Part shown: piece after piece, positions 42,917 through 50,061 of the stretch
Position numbering within the stretch: position 1 is the first letter of the stretch
How the letters are laid out: each line of letters starts with the position of its first letter
Position numbers and translations under genes: made by a program
The notes under the pieces: model-generated
The model's input: the letters and a program-made list of their open reading frames with translations, nothing else
Databases searched by the model: none
What the model was told of the DNA's origin: nothing
Assembly: GCA_964541305.1 (NCBI GenBank)
Contig: CAZIPE010000002.1
Coordinates: forward strand, 11,513 to 75,512
Reading direction: 5' to 3'
Length of the DNA: 64,000 bases
Source of the DNA: CAZIPE01 sp964541305
Lineage (GTDB): Bacteria > Patescibacteriota > Saccharimonadia > Saccharimonadales > UBA7683

Positions 42917-44134
42917 TCAATAGCGATGTTGTTCTTGAACAAAGGTAAGTGCGTGACCCGTTTTGCCAGCTCGTCCAGCACGACCAACACGGTGCGTATA
43001 GTCGTCGTATGTTTGTGGAATCGAGTAGTTAATCACATGCGTGACATCAGCAACGTCAATACCGCGCGCAGCAACATCTGTGGCTACCAAGATATCGACA
43101 TCGTTGTCCTTAAAACGGCGCAGGGCTCGTTGGCGTTGGCCTTGGTTTTTACCACCGTGAATCGCATCGGTAGCAAATCCGCGACTGATAAGTTCTTGAG
43201 AGAGTTTTTCAACGCTACGCTGAGTTTCATCAAAAACAATAACTTTTTTCACTTCTTCTTTGAGTAGTGCATCATGAAGATGATCAATTTTATCACCAGG
43301 GTTCTTGTACTTGATAACATCTTGATGAACGTTATCGCTTGTCGCACCAGTCTTGACTGAAATATGAACTGGCTCGTGAGAGAACGTCTGAATGAGGTCT
43401 TTCACCTTGGCGTCAAGTGTTGCTGAAAAGAACAGTGATTGACGAGTCTGTGCAGTGCTGCCTAAAATGTGGCGCACATCGTTCACAAAGCCCATGTCGA
43501 GCATTCTGTCTACTTCGTCAAGCACAATCTTGTTGAAACCATCAAGTCGCAAGGTGCGTCGTTCAATATGGTCTTTAATACGACCAGGTGTACCAATAAC
43601 GAGCTGTGGGCGACCTCGAAGATCTCGCAACTGCAAACCGTAGCTTGAGCCACCAATGAGTAGTGCGCTGTAAATTTTGGCACCCTTAGCAATTTCGTTG
43701 AACTCAACTTGAATCTGCTGAGCAAGCTCACGAGTTGGGGCGATGATGAGTGCTTTATCGTTTCTGTTTGCCATCAGATCATTAATGATTGGCACGGCAA
43801 ACGCAGCAGTTTTACCTGTTCCGGTGTTGGCAATCCCGATAATATCTTTACCTTCCAAAATAGCCGGAATGGCTTGATCTTGAATAGGTGAAGGCGTAAC
43901 ATACCCCTTCACTTTTAGGTTGTCTTTAATGAGTTCGTTAATCGCAAAATCTGCAAAGACATGCTTTGCCGAGTACTGCTCAACATCTTGCTGTTTAGCC
44001 GCTTGAACAAACTTAGCAGGATCTATATATTGACCTCTCCCACGATTAGTTCGCGGTTTAGAGTTGTTAGTTCGGCGGCTGTTGTATCCACCACCGTAAG
44101 ACGTGCGCTTCTTGGCGCCAGAATAATAGGGCAT
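42917..44134 (-). CDS. DEAD-box RNA helicase with DEVD in motif II
   Basis: An ATP-dependent RNA helicase of the DeaD/RhlE/CshA type for ribosome assembly or mRNA turnover. The 405-residue core has all motifs: Q motif (YVTPSPIQDQAIP), I (ANTGTGKTAAF), Ia (PTRELAQQI), Ib (TPGRI), II as DEVD instead of DEAD, III (SAT), V (ATDVAARGIDV) and VI (HRVGRAGRAGKTG). An Arg/Gly/Asn-rich start may bind RNA. A TTGACT-17-TAATAT promoter at 44266-44294 gives a 5' leader of about 125 bases, like cold-induced helicases elsewhere. Confidence 0.93.
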   Translation of the reverse strand: MPYYSGAKKRTSYGGGYNSRRTNNSKPRTNRGRGQYIDPAKFVQAAKQQDVEQYSAKHVFADFAINELIKDNLKVKGYVTPSPIQDQAIPAILEGKDIIGIANTGTGKTAAFAVPIINDLMANRNDKALIIAPTRELAQQIQVEFNEIAKGAKIYSALLIGGSSYGLQLRDLRGRPQLVIGTPGRIKDHIERRTLRLDGFNKIVLDEVDRMLDMGFVNDVRHILGSTAQTRQSLFFSATLDAKVKDLIQTFSHEPVHISVKTGATSDNVHQDVIKYKNPGDKIDHLHDALLKEEVKKVIVFDETQRSVEKLSQELISRGFATDAIHGGKNQGQRQRALRRFKDNDVDILVATDVAARGIDVADVTHVINYSIPQTYDDYTHRVGRAGRAGKTGHALTFVQEQHRY

Positions 44135-44259
44135 AAAAAATGAATCCTTCTTTGTATTATTTAGTTATTACTTGGTCGTTTTTGAATTTTTCAAAAGACC
44201 TTGATTGTCTCATAGAGCCAAAAGTAATATCTAAATAACTACGGATCCATTAAACAATT
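44135..44259 (-). promoter_or_regulatory. Long 5' leader of the DEAD-box helicase mRNA
   Basis: Between the predicted start (about 44259) and ATG 44134 lie about 125 untranslated bases, AT-rich, with a TTTTGAA-AAA-TTCAAAA hairpin on the minus strand and AGAAGGA about 10 bases before the ATG. Leaders of this length are unusual in this window. Confidence 0.5.
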
Positions 44260-44265
44260 ACGTTA

Positions 44266-44294
44266 ATATTAGCACCCCTGTAGAGAAAAGTCAA
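44266..44294 (-). promoter_or_regulatory. Promoter of the DEAD-box helicase
   Basis: Minus strand TTGACT (44289-44294), 17-base spacer, TAATAT (44266-44271) with TGC in front of the -10. Confidence 0.6.
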
Positions 44295-44431
44295 GCGTAA
44301 GTGGTTTAGTAGACCTAGTGCGAAAAAATTAGCGCCTTCTCATGATAAAACAAAGGCAGTAGAAGACACATCTCATATTGAACAGTCACACGTGTACTCG
44401 ACTAAATAATCGACCCATAACGTGAAGATTA

Positions 44432-44460
44432 TTGACAATATATATTTGTTGTGTTATCAT
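44432..44460 (+). promoter_or_regulatory. Promoter of the Cys-containing small protein
   Basis: TTGACA at 44432-44437, 17-base spacer, TATCAT at 44455-44460 with TGT in front (extended -10). It shows that the in-frame TTG at 44432 is promoter, not a start. Confidence 0.7.
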
Positions 44461-44497
44461 AAATAAGATTAATAGAATGTGGAGATATTGGAGTCTT

Positions 44498-44827
44498 ATG
44501 TTTAATACTGGGAAGACACGTAAAAATTTTGAGCAATGCCCAAACCGCACCACGGATGGTGGGACAAGTAATAATACTAAGTTTGTTCTGCGCTGTGCCG
44601 CCTACCCTAGTGGACTAGAGACACCTGTATCTCTATCTGGGATGTCGTATTCCGAGAATCGCAAGAACGTCGCTATGATGGCTGGCTGTTTAGCATGTCC
44701 GTATTCAAAAACTCCTCTTGAAAGAACTCAAGGCCTGGGAGTATCAAGCCAAGGTGATCCGGTGGAAGTGACAATTTTTCTGCGTCCAGAAGATACTGCA
44801 GGGTCTCCTGTAAATCATCTAGACTAG
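44498..44827 (+). CDS. Unrecognised Cys-containing protein, 109 aa
   Basis: I do not recognise the family. The product is soluble and has four Cys: one in FEQCPNRT, one in LRCAAYPSG and two in AGCLACPYSKT, a spacing that could bind one zinc or make disulfides. The rest is Ser/Thr/Gly/Asn-rich with few helices predicted by eye (VSLSGMSYSENRKNV). There is no signal peptide. ATG 44498 has GGAG 4 bases upstream; ATG 44477 is the alternative. A good -35/-10 pair precedes it. It stands alone between the helicase and DUF218 genes. Confidence 0.55.
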   Translation: MFNTGKTRKNFEQCPNRTTDGGTSNNTKFVLRCAAYPSGLETPVSLSGMSYSENRKNVAMMAGCLACPYSKTPLERTQGLGVSSQGDPVEVTIFLRPEDTAGSPVNHLD

Positions 44828-45014
44828 CGAAAAGCAAAAGAAGTCTGCCTGCCTACTAAAATACACTCCCCACCGGGCCGTCTTTGCCGTGTTCGGTAGA
44901 TTTAGAGAGAAAAAAATGACTGCCTCATCACTAAAATATCGGGAACAGTAGGTGGATTAATTGTATGTTAAGTAGAATAGACACAGGATTAGCTACATAC
45001 CAGAAGAGTAGTTT

Positions 45015-45587
45015 TCATGTAGCACTTCTCTGCTTTAAATATGTAGCAAGCAATGTCTGCATCTGAGTCTCATTCGGGTCTACTATGTCATTCTCTAAAT
45101 TATAGAGTTGATGCACTTTAATCGCTTCCATCTGATCAATAAGATCTATCTCAGTCTTGTTTAGACGATTAACACAGGTTCTGAAGTCAAATATGTAGTC
45201 ACTAGAAAAAACCTTAGCAAAAAGATGCTTCGCTCTTGAAAGGTGAAATTTACTCGTAACAAGTATTATCGAATGCCAGTTATGAGAATCCACTATTTCT
45301 TTACAAAATAGAGCATTTTCATACGTATTTTTTGATTTTGATTCAGTTATTATTGCTTCTTCACGAATACCAATAGTTAGAGCGTAGTCCTTCATCGACT
45401 CAGCCTCTGATTTGTGGGGCTTATAGTGATGTAGGTGCGATACGTCTCCTGAAAATATAACTACATCAGACTCCCGAGAAGTAAGAGTGTCCGCCGCCAA
45501 CTGCACACGACTCTTGCCTTCATTGGGCAACAAACCGTCTTCAGTCACGTCAAACCCCAGGACAACAACTACATCAAATTTTTTCAT
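45015..45587 (-). CDS. DUF218 (YdcF-like) cytoplasmic protein
   Basis: A 190-residue DUF218 protein without a membrane anchor, unlike the paralogue at 35498. Motifs: VVVVLGFDVTEDGLLP, SDVVIFSGDVSHL, DYALTIGIREEAIITESKS, NTYENALFCKEI and SIILVTSKFHLSRAKHLF. YdcF of E. coli binds S-adenosylmethionine, but the reaction is unknown. It has a TATACT box 11 bases before ATG 45587, so only a few bases of leader. It is a single-gene unit. Confidence 0.8.
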   Translation of the reverse strand: MKKFDVVVVLGFDVTEDGLLPNEGKSRVQLAADTLTSRESDVVIFSGDVSHLHHYKPHKSEAESMKDYALTIGIREEAIITESKSKNTYENALFCKEIVDSHNWHSIILVTSKFHLSRAKHLFAKVFSSDYIFDFRTCVNRLNKTEIDLIDQMEAIKVHQLYNLENDIVDPNETQMQTLLATYLKQRSAT

Positions 45588-45749
45588 ATCTGAGTCTCAG
45601 TATATCATTCAAAAAAATTGATTGGGTGACGAATTTGTGCGAAAAAAGTGGCACCACATACTTATAGAACAGATGAGACGGAGAGATTTGCTTTATGTTG
45701 AATACAACCGTCACAAGAAAGGCTTTATACCCTAAGAGTGATGTACTTG

Positions 45750-46478
45750 CTATAGCTCTGGCTCAATTACGCCGTACAGAGAGTTGGGTTGCTCACGGAA
45801 GTATGCCCAGACAGTATCTCCATAACTATAATGCCACCATTCATTGTAGTCTGGTGCAAAACCAGCCTGCAACATCGCTTCAAGTAAAATCATCCTGCTT
45901 GCATATTGCTGGTTAGTTATCTTGTTCGAATGTAGGACTGCACTATTAGTATTGGTGTTAACTGGGCAACCAAAATCAACAAGTTTGTTTAGCGCGGTAT
46001 CGAACATATCTACATCGACTGCAGCACCGCAGCAATGGGGAGGTAGTGTCACGTTTGGATCGCTAACATACGTTCGTGCGAACCCTACCGCCTCTTCATA
46101 AAGTGCACCAGGGTGTTCTTTTACATACTTATCTACCATTTGCTGAAACTCTGCTTGCTGAACTGTCAGTGGTCGATGACCTGCTCTCAGCACTAGAATA
46201 AAGTGATGGGGAAGATGGCTTACTGCTTCATTTAACCTTTTAACCACTTCTTCTCGTAAATATATTGTGTTGTACTCTGGGTTTTGTTTAATATACTGCC
46301 TATAAAGTGGACCCTCTAATATATCTGTTTGTGTTTTCCAAATTGGATCTAGTTTTAATCTAGATTTTTCGGTCACTTGTACTAGTGGGCTGAGTAAATT
46401 ACTGCAACTTAAATTTTCTGGATCCAGTTCGAATGATGTTTTTGTTCTATCTACTAATTGTTGTAACGTAAGCGACAT
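45750..46478 (-). CDS. D-Ala-D-Ala dipeptidase, VanX-like (M15D)
   Basis: A zinc dipeptidase related to VanX and DdpX, which split D-Ala-D-Ala. The 242-residue product has no signal peptide, so it is probably cytoplasmic. Motifs: LRAGHRPLTVQQAEFQQM with the essential Arg, HCCGAAVDVDMF (HxxGxAxD, zinc His and Asp), and EWWHYSYGD with catalytic Glu and zinc His. No VanH or VanA-type ligase is nearby, so a role in recycling wall dipeptides is more likely than vancomycin resistance. TATACT lies 7 bases before the ATG. The next feature upstream is tmRNA. Confidence 0.9.
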   Translation of the reverse strand: MSLTLQQLVDRTKTSFELDPENLSCSNLLSPLVQVTEKSRLKLDPIWKTQTDILEGPLYRQYIKQNPEYNTIYLREEVVKRLNEAVSHLPHHFILVLRAGHRPLTVQQAEFQQMVDKYVKEHPGALYEEAVGFARTYVSDPNVTLPPHCCGAAVDVDMFDTALNKLVDFGCPVNTNTNSAVLHSNKITNQQYASRMILLEAMLQAGFAPDYNEWWHYSYGDTVWAYFREQPNSLYGVIEPEL

Positions 46479-46485
46479 TTACCAT

Positions 46486-46491
46486 AGTATA
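46486..46491 (-). promoter_or_regulatory. -10 box, leaderless, for the VanX-like gene
   Basis: Minus strand TATACT, 7 bases from ATG 46478. Confidence 0.6.
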
Positions 46492-46523
46492 AAGGAGTAC
46501 TGATTAATTAGCGATCCCGCTAA

Positions 46524-46551
46524 AAAACAAAAAGCACTCTTCAAAGTGCTT
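46524..46551 (-). terminator. Intrinsic terminator after tmRNA
   Basis: Minus strand AAGCACT and AGTGCTT form a perfect 7-bp stem with a 6-base loop, followed by TTTGTTTTTT. It begins 26 bases past the CCA end of tmRNA. Confidence 0.88.
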
Positions 46552-46576
46552 AATGGTTTACCATGAGCTTGTCGAA

Positions 46577-46970
46577 TGGTGGAGATGCCGAGTACTGCCC
46601 TCGGGTCCGAAAAGTAACCATCTGCTCATCTACGTGCGTAGTTTATCCTGAAATTTTACAAACCTTACTTATAGAGGAAAAACAAAAACAAAGAAGATTT
46701 GTTATCAGTAAAATGTCGAATGTTTCGCTGATAAACCGAAACAAACCGAGCCAAATAATATGACACCGGAAACCGCACTATTTGACATCATGCGACCGGT
46801 GGCGTACCTAAATTAGGCAACTTGCATAGCAAACGTGTTAACGCGGAAAGCGTTAGCAACAGATGCTACGACTTGTTTAATTGTTTTTGCAATTAAAATG
46901 TGAATTACGTTCACGTTCGACACGCCAAGCAGATTGTTAAAGTCTCTTCGTCTAAAGCTATGTCATCCCC
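46577..46970 (-). ncRNA. ssrA: Transfer-messenger RNA (tmRNA)
   Basis: tmRNA rescues stalled ribosomes and tags the unfinished protein for degradation, with SmpB. The 394-base minus-strand RNA begins GGGGATG (46970-46964) and ends CATCTCC-ACCA (46587-46577); these pair over 7 bases with a G-U at the third pair, as in E. coli. TTTCGGAC before the T-arm is also shared with E. coli. The tag frame ends ANAFRVNTFAMQVA then TAA (46815-46813). The frame is open back to a GCA at 46890 (25 codons); a GTA after AAGTC, seven codons in, is another possible resume codon. The T-loop reads GGCAGTA, not the usual TTCRANN. Confidence 0.9.
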
Positions 46971-46982
46971 TCGTCAACACAG

Positions 46983-47000
46983 TGGAGCTTGACTACTCCA
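46983..47000 (-). other. Hairpin in the tmRNA 5' leader
   Basis: TGGAG and CTCCA on the minus strand form a short stem between the promoter and the mature 5' end. The roughly 30-base leader would be removed by RNase P. Confidence 0.35.
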
Positions 47001-47007
47001 TATTTAT

Positions 47008-47016
47008 ATTATAGCA
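47008..47016 (-). promoter_or_regulatory. Extended -10 promoter for tmRNA
   Basis: Minus strand TGCTATAAT, about 38 bases upstream of the mature tmRNA 5' end. No good -35 is seen; it lies just after the stop of the MFS gene. Confidence 0.7.
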
Positions 47017-47038
47017 CATTTTATTACTATTTTCTACA

Positions 47039-48334
47039 TTAGTGAATTGAGATTGCCGCTTCTTCTTTTTTCAAAACGTTTTGTGGTGGTTTGTAGAATA
47101 GTACAAATACCAACCAGCCGACAAATATAAGCGCTGAGCCAACAATAACTGGCATATTTATTCCCATGGTAGCCACGTAGCCGGCAATGATTGCTGGTAT
47201 CGCCTGAGCTAGCGCCTGAACGCTCGCTTCTATACCTAGTACTTCTCCTTGATTCTCTGGACCAGCTGTAAGGCTTACCAGGGCTGAAACATTGGCCATA
47301 ACGAGACCATTAAATATCGCTATAAGTGGTGCGAACAATAACAACTGTGTGGTATTGGATGGAATAAGTTGCAGCATCAACGCTATAGACATACCAAGAA
47401 AAGCTACACGAAGTATCTGATGATTTTTGTAACGCTTGGCAAGTAGTGGCGTCAGGATCCCTTGTGTCAACGCAATCCATATACCAATATAGGCAAAGAA
47501 GTCCCCAACGTTATTTACTTTGAAACCAAGTTTTTGAATCAGGAGAATCTGGAAGAAGGTCGTAAAAAAGGTGAAACCTCCCCAAAAAAGGAACTCCGAA
47601 GTGAAAATAACGCGAAGTGCTGGTGACGTTGCGGCATGCTGAATATTTGCGAGTGATTTACTCCACGCAACCTTCAGCTTACTATTAATGTGTTTGTGCG
47701 TTTCAGGCAAAATGATGAGCAGTAAAATAACATTAATGAAGCTCAATATAGCAGTAAACCAAAAAGGTGTCGCTGAACTGAACCAACTTGGGGTGTCAAA
47801 TAACCCGAAGAAACTGGTATCTGGAGCAGCTAAGCGTGCCCCGATGTACGGGCCAAAGACAAAGCCGATACCAAACGCTGCACCAATCAGGCCAAAGTTT
47901 TTTGTACGATGCTCGGGTGGCGATACGTCGGCGATTGTTGCGCGGGCTACGCTGATATTTCCACCAGTAACACCGTCTAGCGCCCGTGCTGCAAAAAGAA
48001 GCGGTATGTTTTTAGTGATAATGCCAATTGCAAATAATATATAGCCTACACCGGTTCCAAAGAGGCTAAAGCCGAGTACTGGCCTTCTACCATAACGATC
48101 AGAAAGTTGGCCAAGTATTGGCGTAGCAAGAAACTGCATAAGCGGATAGATTGCGGTGAGCCAGCCCAGCAGAATTAATGAGGTGTTCATAGAATAGCCA
48201 GCGGGCTGGAATATCGTATACACCAGCTGGGGGATAACAGGAATAAGAATACCCACACCCAGAACGTCTAAGAACACTGTAAACAAAATAATTGGCAAGG
48301 CACGGCTTTCAAGGTTTATCTTTTTCTTTGCCAC
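47039..48334 (-). CDS. MFS drug exporter-like transporter (DHA1/TetA type)
   Basis: A 431-residue MFS protein with twelve membrane segments. Motif A after helix 2 reads GQLSDRYGRRPVL and is complete; helix 1 has FLDVLGVGILIPVIP, as in TetA-type proton/drug antiporters, and GGNISVARATIADVSPPEHR is also typical. The substrate cannot be told. It starts at GTG 48334 with AAAGGA 7 bases upstream. A palindrome at 48362-48377 abuts its -10, so repression by an unlinked regulator is likely. tmRNA follows directly. Confidence 0.88.
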   Translation of the reverse strand: MAKKKINLESRALPIILFTVFLDVLGVGILIPVIPQLVYTIFQPAGYSMNTSLILLGWLTAIYPLMQFLATPILGQLSDRYGRRPVLGFSLFGTGVGYILFAIGIITKNIPLLFAARALDGVTGGNISVARATIADVSPPEHRTKNFGLIGAAFGIGFVFGPYIGARLAAPDTSFFGLFDTPSWFSSATPFWFTAILSFINVILLLIILPETHKHINSKLKVAWSKSLANIQHAATSPALRVIFTSEFLFWGGFTFFTTFFQILLIQKLGFKVNNVGDFFAYIGIWIALTQGILTPLLAKRYKNHQILRVAFLGMSIALMLQLIPSNTTQLLLFAPLIAIFNGLVMANVSALVSLTAGPENQGEVLGIEASVQALAQAIPAIIAGYVATMGINMPVIVGSALIFVGWLVFVLFYKPPQNVLKKEEAAISIH

Positions 48335-48361
48335 TTTTTTGTCCTTTTCGTTATGTAATAC

Positions 48362-48377
48362 TTAAGTGATTACTTAA
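48362..48377. promoter_or_regulatory. Operator-like palindrome at the MFS promoter
   Basis: TTAAGT-GATT-ACTTAA, a perfect 6-bp inverted repeat with a 4-base centre. It abuts the TATACT -10 (48378-48383, minus strand) and covers the expected transcription start of the MFS gene, a good position for a repressor. Confidence 0.5.
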
Positions 48378-48383
48378 AGTATA
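48378..48383 (-). promoter_or_regulatory. -10 box of the MFS exporter
   Basis: Minus strand TATACT, about 43 bases from GTG 48334, leaving room for the Shine-Dalgarno. Confidence 0.5.
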
Positions 48384-48421
48384 GCTTGTTTAGGTTAGTG
48401 TTTCAAATAGACATTTTTTAT

Positions 48422-48433
48422 AAGTAATTACAT
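48422..48433. promoter_or_regulatory. Second operator-like half palindrome
   Basis: AAGTAATTACAT resembles the core AAGTGATTACTT of the site at 48364-48375 (10 of 12 positions). It lies just before the TATAGT -10 of the divergent gene at 48451. Confidence 0.35.
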
Positions 48434-48434
48434 C

Positions 48435-48443
48435 TGTTATAGT
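48435..48443 (+). promoter_or_regulatory. Extended -10 promoter, leaderless, for the gene at 48451
   Basis: TGTTATAGT, with 7 bases to ATG 48451. Confidence 0.6.
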
Positions 48444-48450
48444 ATGCCCT

Positions 48451-48798
48451 ATGAACGAGATCGCGAACAAAGAACCAATAGATTATACGCATGTTATTGG
48501 TCGGCTTGGAGAAAAATCAATATTTAGTGTCGTAGTACAACACGGTGCGAGTGACCATACATACAAACTCGCCAAGCTTTCTTCCACAGGGTTCACGGTA
48601 AGGGAAGTTAACGGACTTAAGTGTAGTGATGAGCCCCTCATGTTGACGGATATAGATGAAGAAACTGGAAATGCACTTTTTATTCAAGGTGAACTACTTC
48701 GATTCAACAGACATGGAAATCCGCATGAAGTTATTCCTTTAGGATTCCTAACTAGCCTTGTTGTGGTGCGCAAAACCACCCTGCGAAAACGTAGTTGA
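48451..48798 (+). CDS. Unrecognised small protein, 115 aa
   Basis: I do not recognise the family. It is a soluble, probably beta-rich protein: YTHVIGRLGEKSIFSVVVQH, YKLAKLSSTGFTVREVNG, and PLMLTDIDEETGNALFIQGE, ending in a basic tail (RKTTLRKRS). It does not look like a MarR, TetR or other helix-turn-helix regulator. It is divergent from the MFS exporter and shares its operator-bearing gap. Its last 51 bases overlap the end of rsmA on the other strand. Confidence 0.6.
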   Translation: MNEIANKEPIDYTHVIGRLGEKSIFSVVVQHGASDHTYKLAKLSSTGFTVREVNGLKCSDEPLMLTDIDEETGNALFIQGELLRFNRHGNPHEVIPLGFLTSLVVVRKTTLRKRS

Positions 48799-49551
48799 TA
48801 ATTCATGCCAGTCTTCAAGCGTAAGTTCTTGCGCGCGAGCGTCGGGTGATATTTTGGCTTCTTGTAGCCATATATCTACCTGCTCTTTGGAAAGATGTAA
48901 CGAACCGCTCAAACTTGAGCGCAACTTCTTTCTTTTTTCTGAAAAGCCAGCTTTGACAATCCTGAAGAACAATTCAGTTTCAACATCGGGGAATAATGGT
49001 TTGGCGTATGGAAGTATTTGAATAATTTGGCTATCAACTTTAGGTGGCGGAGTAAAGAGACGAGCCGGGACTTCTTCTTTTAGCTCAGCTGATCCGTAGT
49101 ACTGCACACTGACACTAAGTATGCTCATCTGACCAGGTCCGGCAACAATCCGCTGAGCTACCTCTTTTTGAACAAGCAAGGTGATATTTGATGGCCGATT
49201 TGAGCTTTCTAGCAATTTTCTCAGTAGGTTCGAGGTAAGGTAATAAGGAATATTAGCAATTACTTTATAGCCTTCTGGCAATCGAGAAAGATCAAAGTCT
49301 AAAATACTCTCGTGAACTACTTCAAGGTTATCTGCCCTAACTCTTCCTGCAAGTTCAGACACGAGCATATCGTCAAGCTCAACGGCAACGACTTTCTGGG
49401 CTTTTTCGCACAGTTTCTTCGTAAGTGTTCCAAGCCCAGGACCCACTTCAAGCACTACATCTTCAGAATTTACTTCACCCGCAGACATCATTGCCTCAAG
49501 GCTTGCTTCATCATGTAGCCAATGTTGACCCAGCGATTTTTTAGGAGGCAC
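48748..49551 (-). CDS. rsmA: 16S rRNA dimethyladenosine transferase RsmA/KsgA
   Basis: Dimethylates two adjacent adenines in helix 45 of 16S rRNA late in 30S assembly. The 267-residue protein starts VPPKKSLGQHWLHD, has the SAM motif I VLEVGPGLGTLTK, the acidic VAVELDDML, the catalytic NIPYYLTS and the C-terminal FFRIVKAGFSEKRKKLRSSL. I chose GTG 49551, inside the end of the NUDIX gene, because GGAG lies 7 bases upstream and the protein then starts at the family N-terminus. The frame runs 38 codons further without support. Confidence 0.95.
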   Translation of the reverse strand: MPPKKSLGQHWLHDEASLEAMMSAGEVNSEDVVLEVGPGLGTLTKKLCEKAQKVVAVELDDMLVSELAGRVRADNLEVVHESILDFDLSRLPEGYKVIANIPYYLTSNLLRKLLESSNRPSNITLLVQKEVAQRIVAGPGQMSILSVSVQYYGSAELKEEVPARLFTPPPKVDSQIIQILPYAKPLFPDVETELFFRIVKAGFSEKRKKLRSSLSGSLHLSKEQVDIWLQEAKISPDARAQELTLEDWHELSTTFSQGGFAHHNKAS

Positions 49552-50044
49552 GAGTGAGCTCCAGAAATTTTTCGAGACGTGTAATAAACTCGTCTTCACC
49601 CTTCGGGTTTGGTGAACCCAGCAACTCCTTAGCTTTCTCGACTGAAACCCACACTTTTTCATCATGCTCAGAATCTATGGTATCGAGATCGCGTTTCCAT
49701 TGTGCAGCAAAATAATGTGTAGTTTTTTGATTAGGCACTTGATATTTTGGTAACAGAAAGGAGCGAATATGCGCACCGAGATAGGTGGTAATTTCTGACT
49801 CACAACCCGCCTCTTCCTCTGTTTCACGCTTCGCCGCCTGATCAATTCGTTCGGTCAGATCTACGTGTCCTTTAGGCAAATTGTAGGTGTCTTCATCTGT
49901 CATGTTATAGGAGTGGTTAGGTGTGCGCTTGAGCAGTAAAACCTGAATTTGACCATCAACTTCTCGATACACCACGCACCCTGCGCTTATAGCGTAAGGC
50001 CAGTTCTTACTGGCGCGATATTCGTTAGAATCATACAGTTGCAT
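49541..50044 (-). CDS. NUDIX hydrolase
   Basis: Nudix enzymes split nucleoside diphosphates linked to another group, such as oxidised nucleotides, Ap4A or NADH. The 167-residue protein has a complete Nudix box: GHVDLTERIDQAAKRETEEE followed by AG. The N-terminus SAGCVVYREVDGQIQVLLLK and the PNHSYNMTDEDTYNLPKG region resemble diadenosine polyphosphate hydrolases, but the substrate is not certain. It has the extended -10 TGATAAGAT 6 bases before the ATG and overlaps rsmA by 11 bases. Confidence 0.88.
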   Translation of the reverse strand: MQLYDSNEYRASKNWPYAISAGCVVYREVDGQIQVLLLKRTPNHSYNMTDEDTYNLPKGHVDLTERIDQAAKRETEEEAGCESEITTYLGAHIRSFLLPKYQVPNQKTTHYFAAQWKRDLDTIDSEHDEKVWVSVEKAKELLGSPNPKGEDEFITRLEKFLELTRAS

Positions 50045-50050
50045 ACGTCT

Positions 50051-50059
50051 ATCTTATCA
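50051..50059 (-). promoter_or_regulatory. Extended -10 promoter, leaderless, for the NUDIX/rsmA operon
   Basis: Minus strand TGATAAGAT, 6 bases from ATG 50044; the same nonamer and spacing as uvrC. Confidence 0.65.
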
Positions 50060-50061
50060 GA

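Noticed and set aside
45750..46478. Vancomycin resistance cluster
   Set aside because: The VanX-like and VanY-like genes are 7 kb apart with no VanH, VanA or VanS/VanR; wall recycling is the simpler reading.
46563..46763. Plus-strand 66-codon frame
   Set aside because: It lies wholly antisense to tmRNA and its terminator side; no promoter or Shine-Dalgarno.
49552..49665. N-terminal extension of RsmA by 38 residues
   Set aside because: It overlaps the NUDIX gene in another frame; GTG 49551 has a Shine-Dalgarno and gives the family N-terminus VPPKKSLGQHWL.
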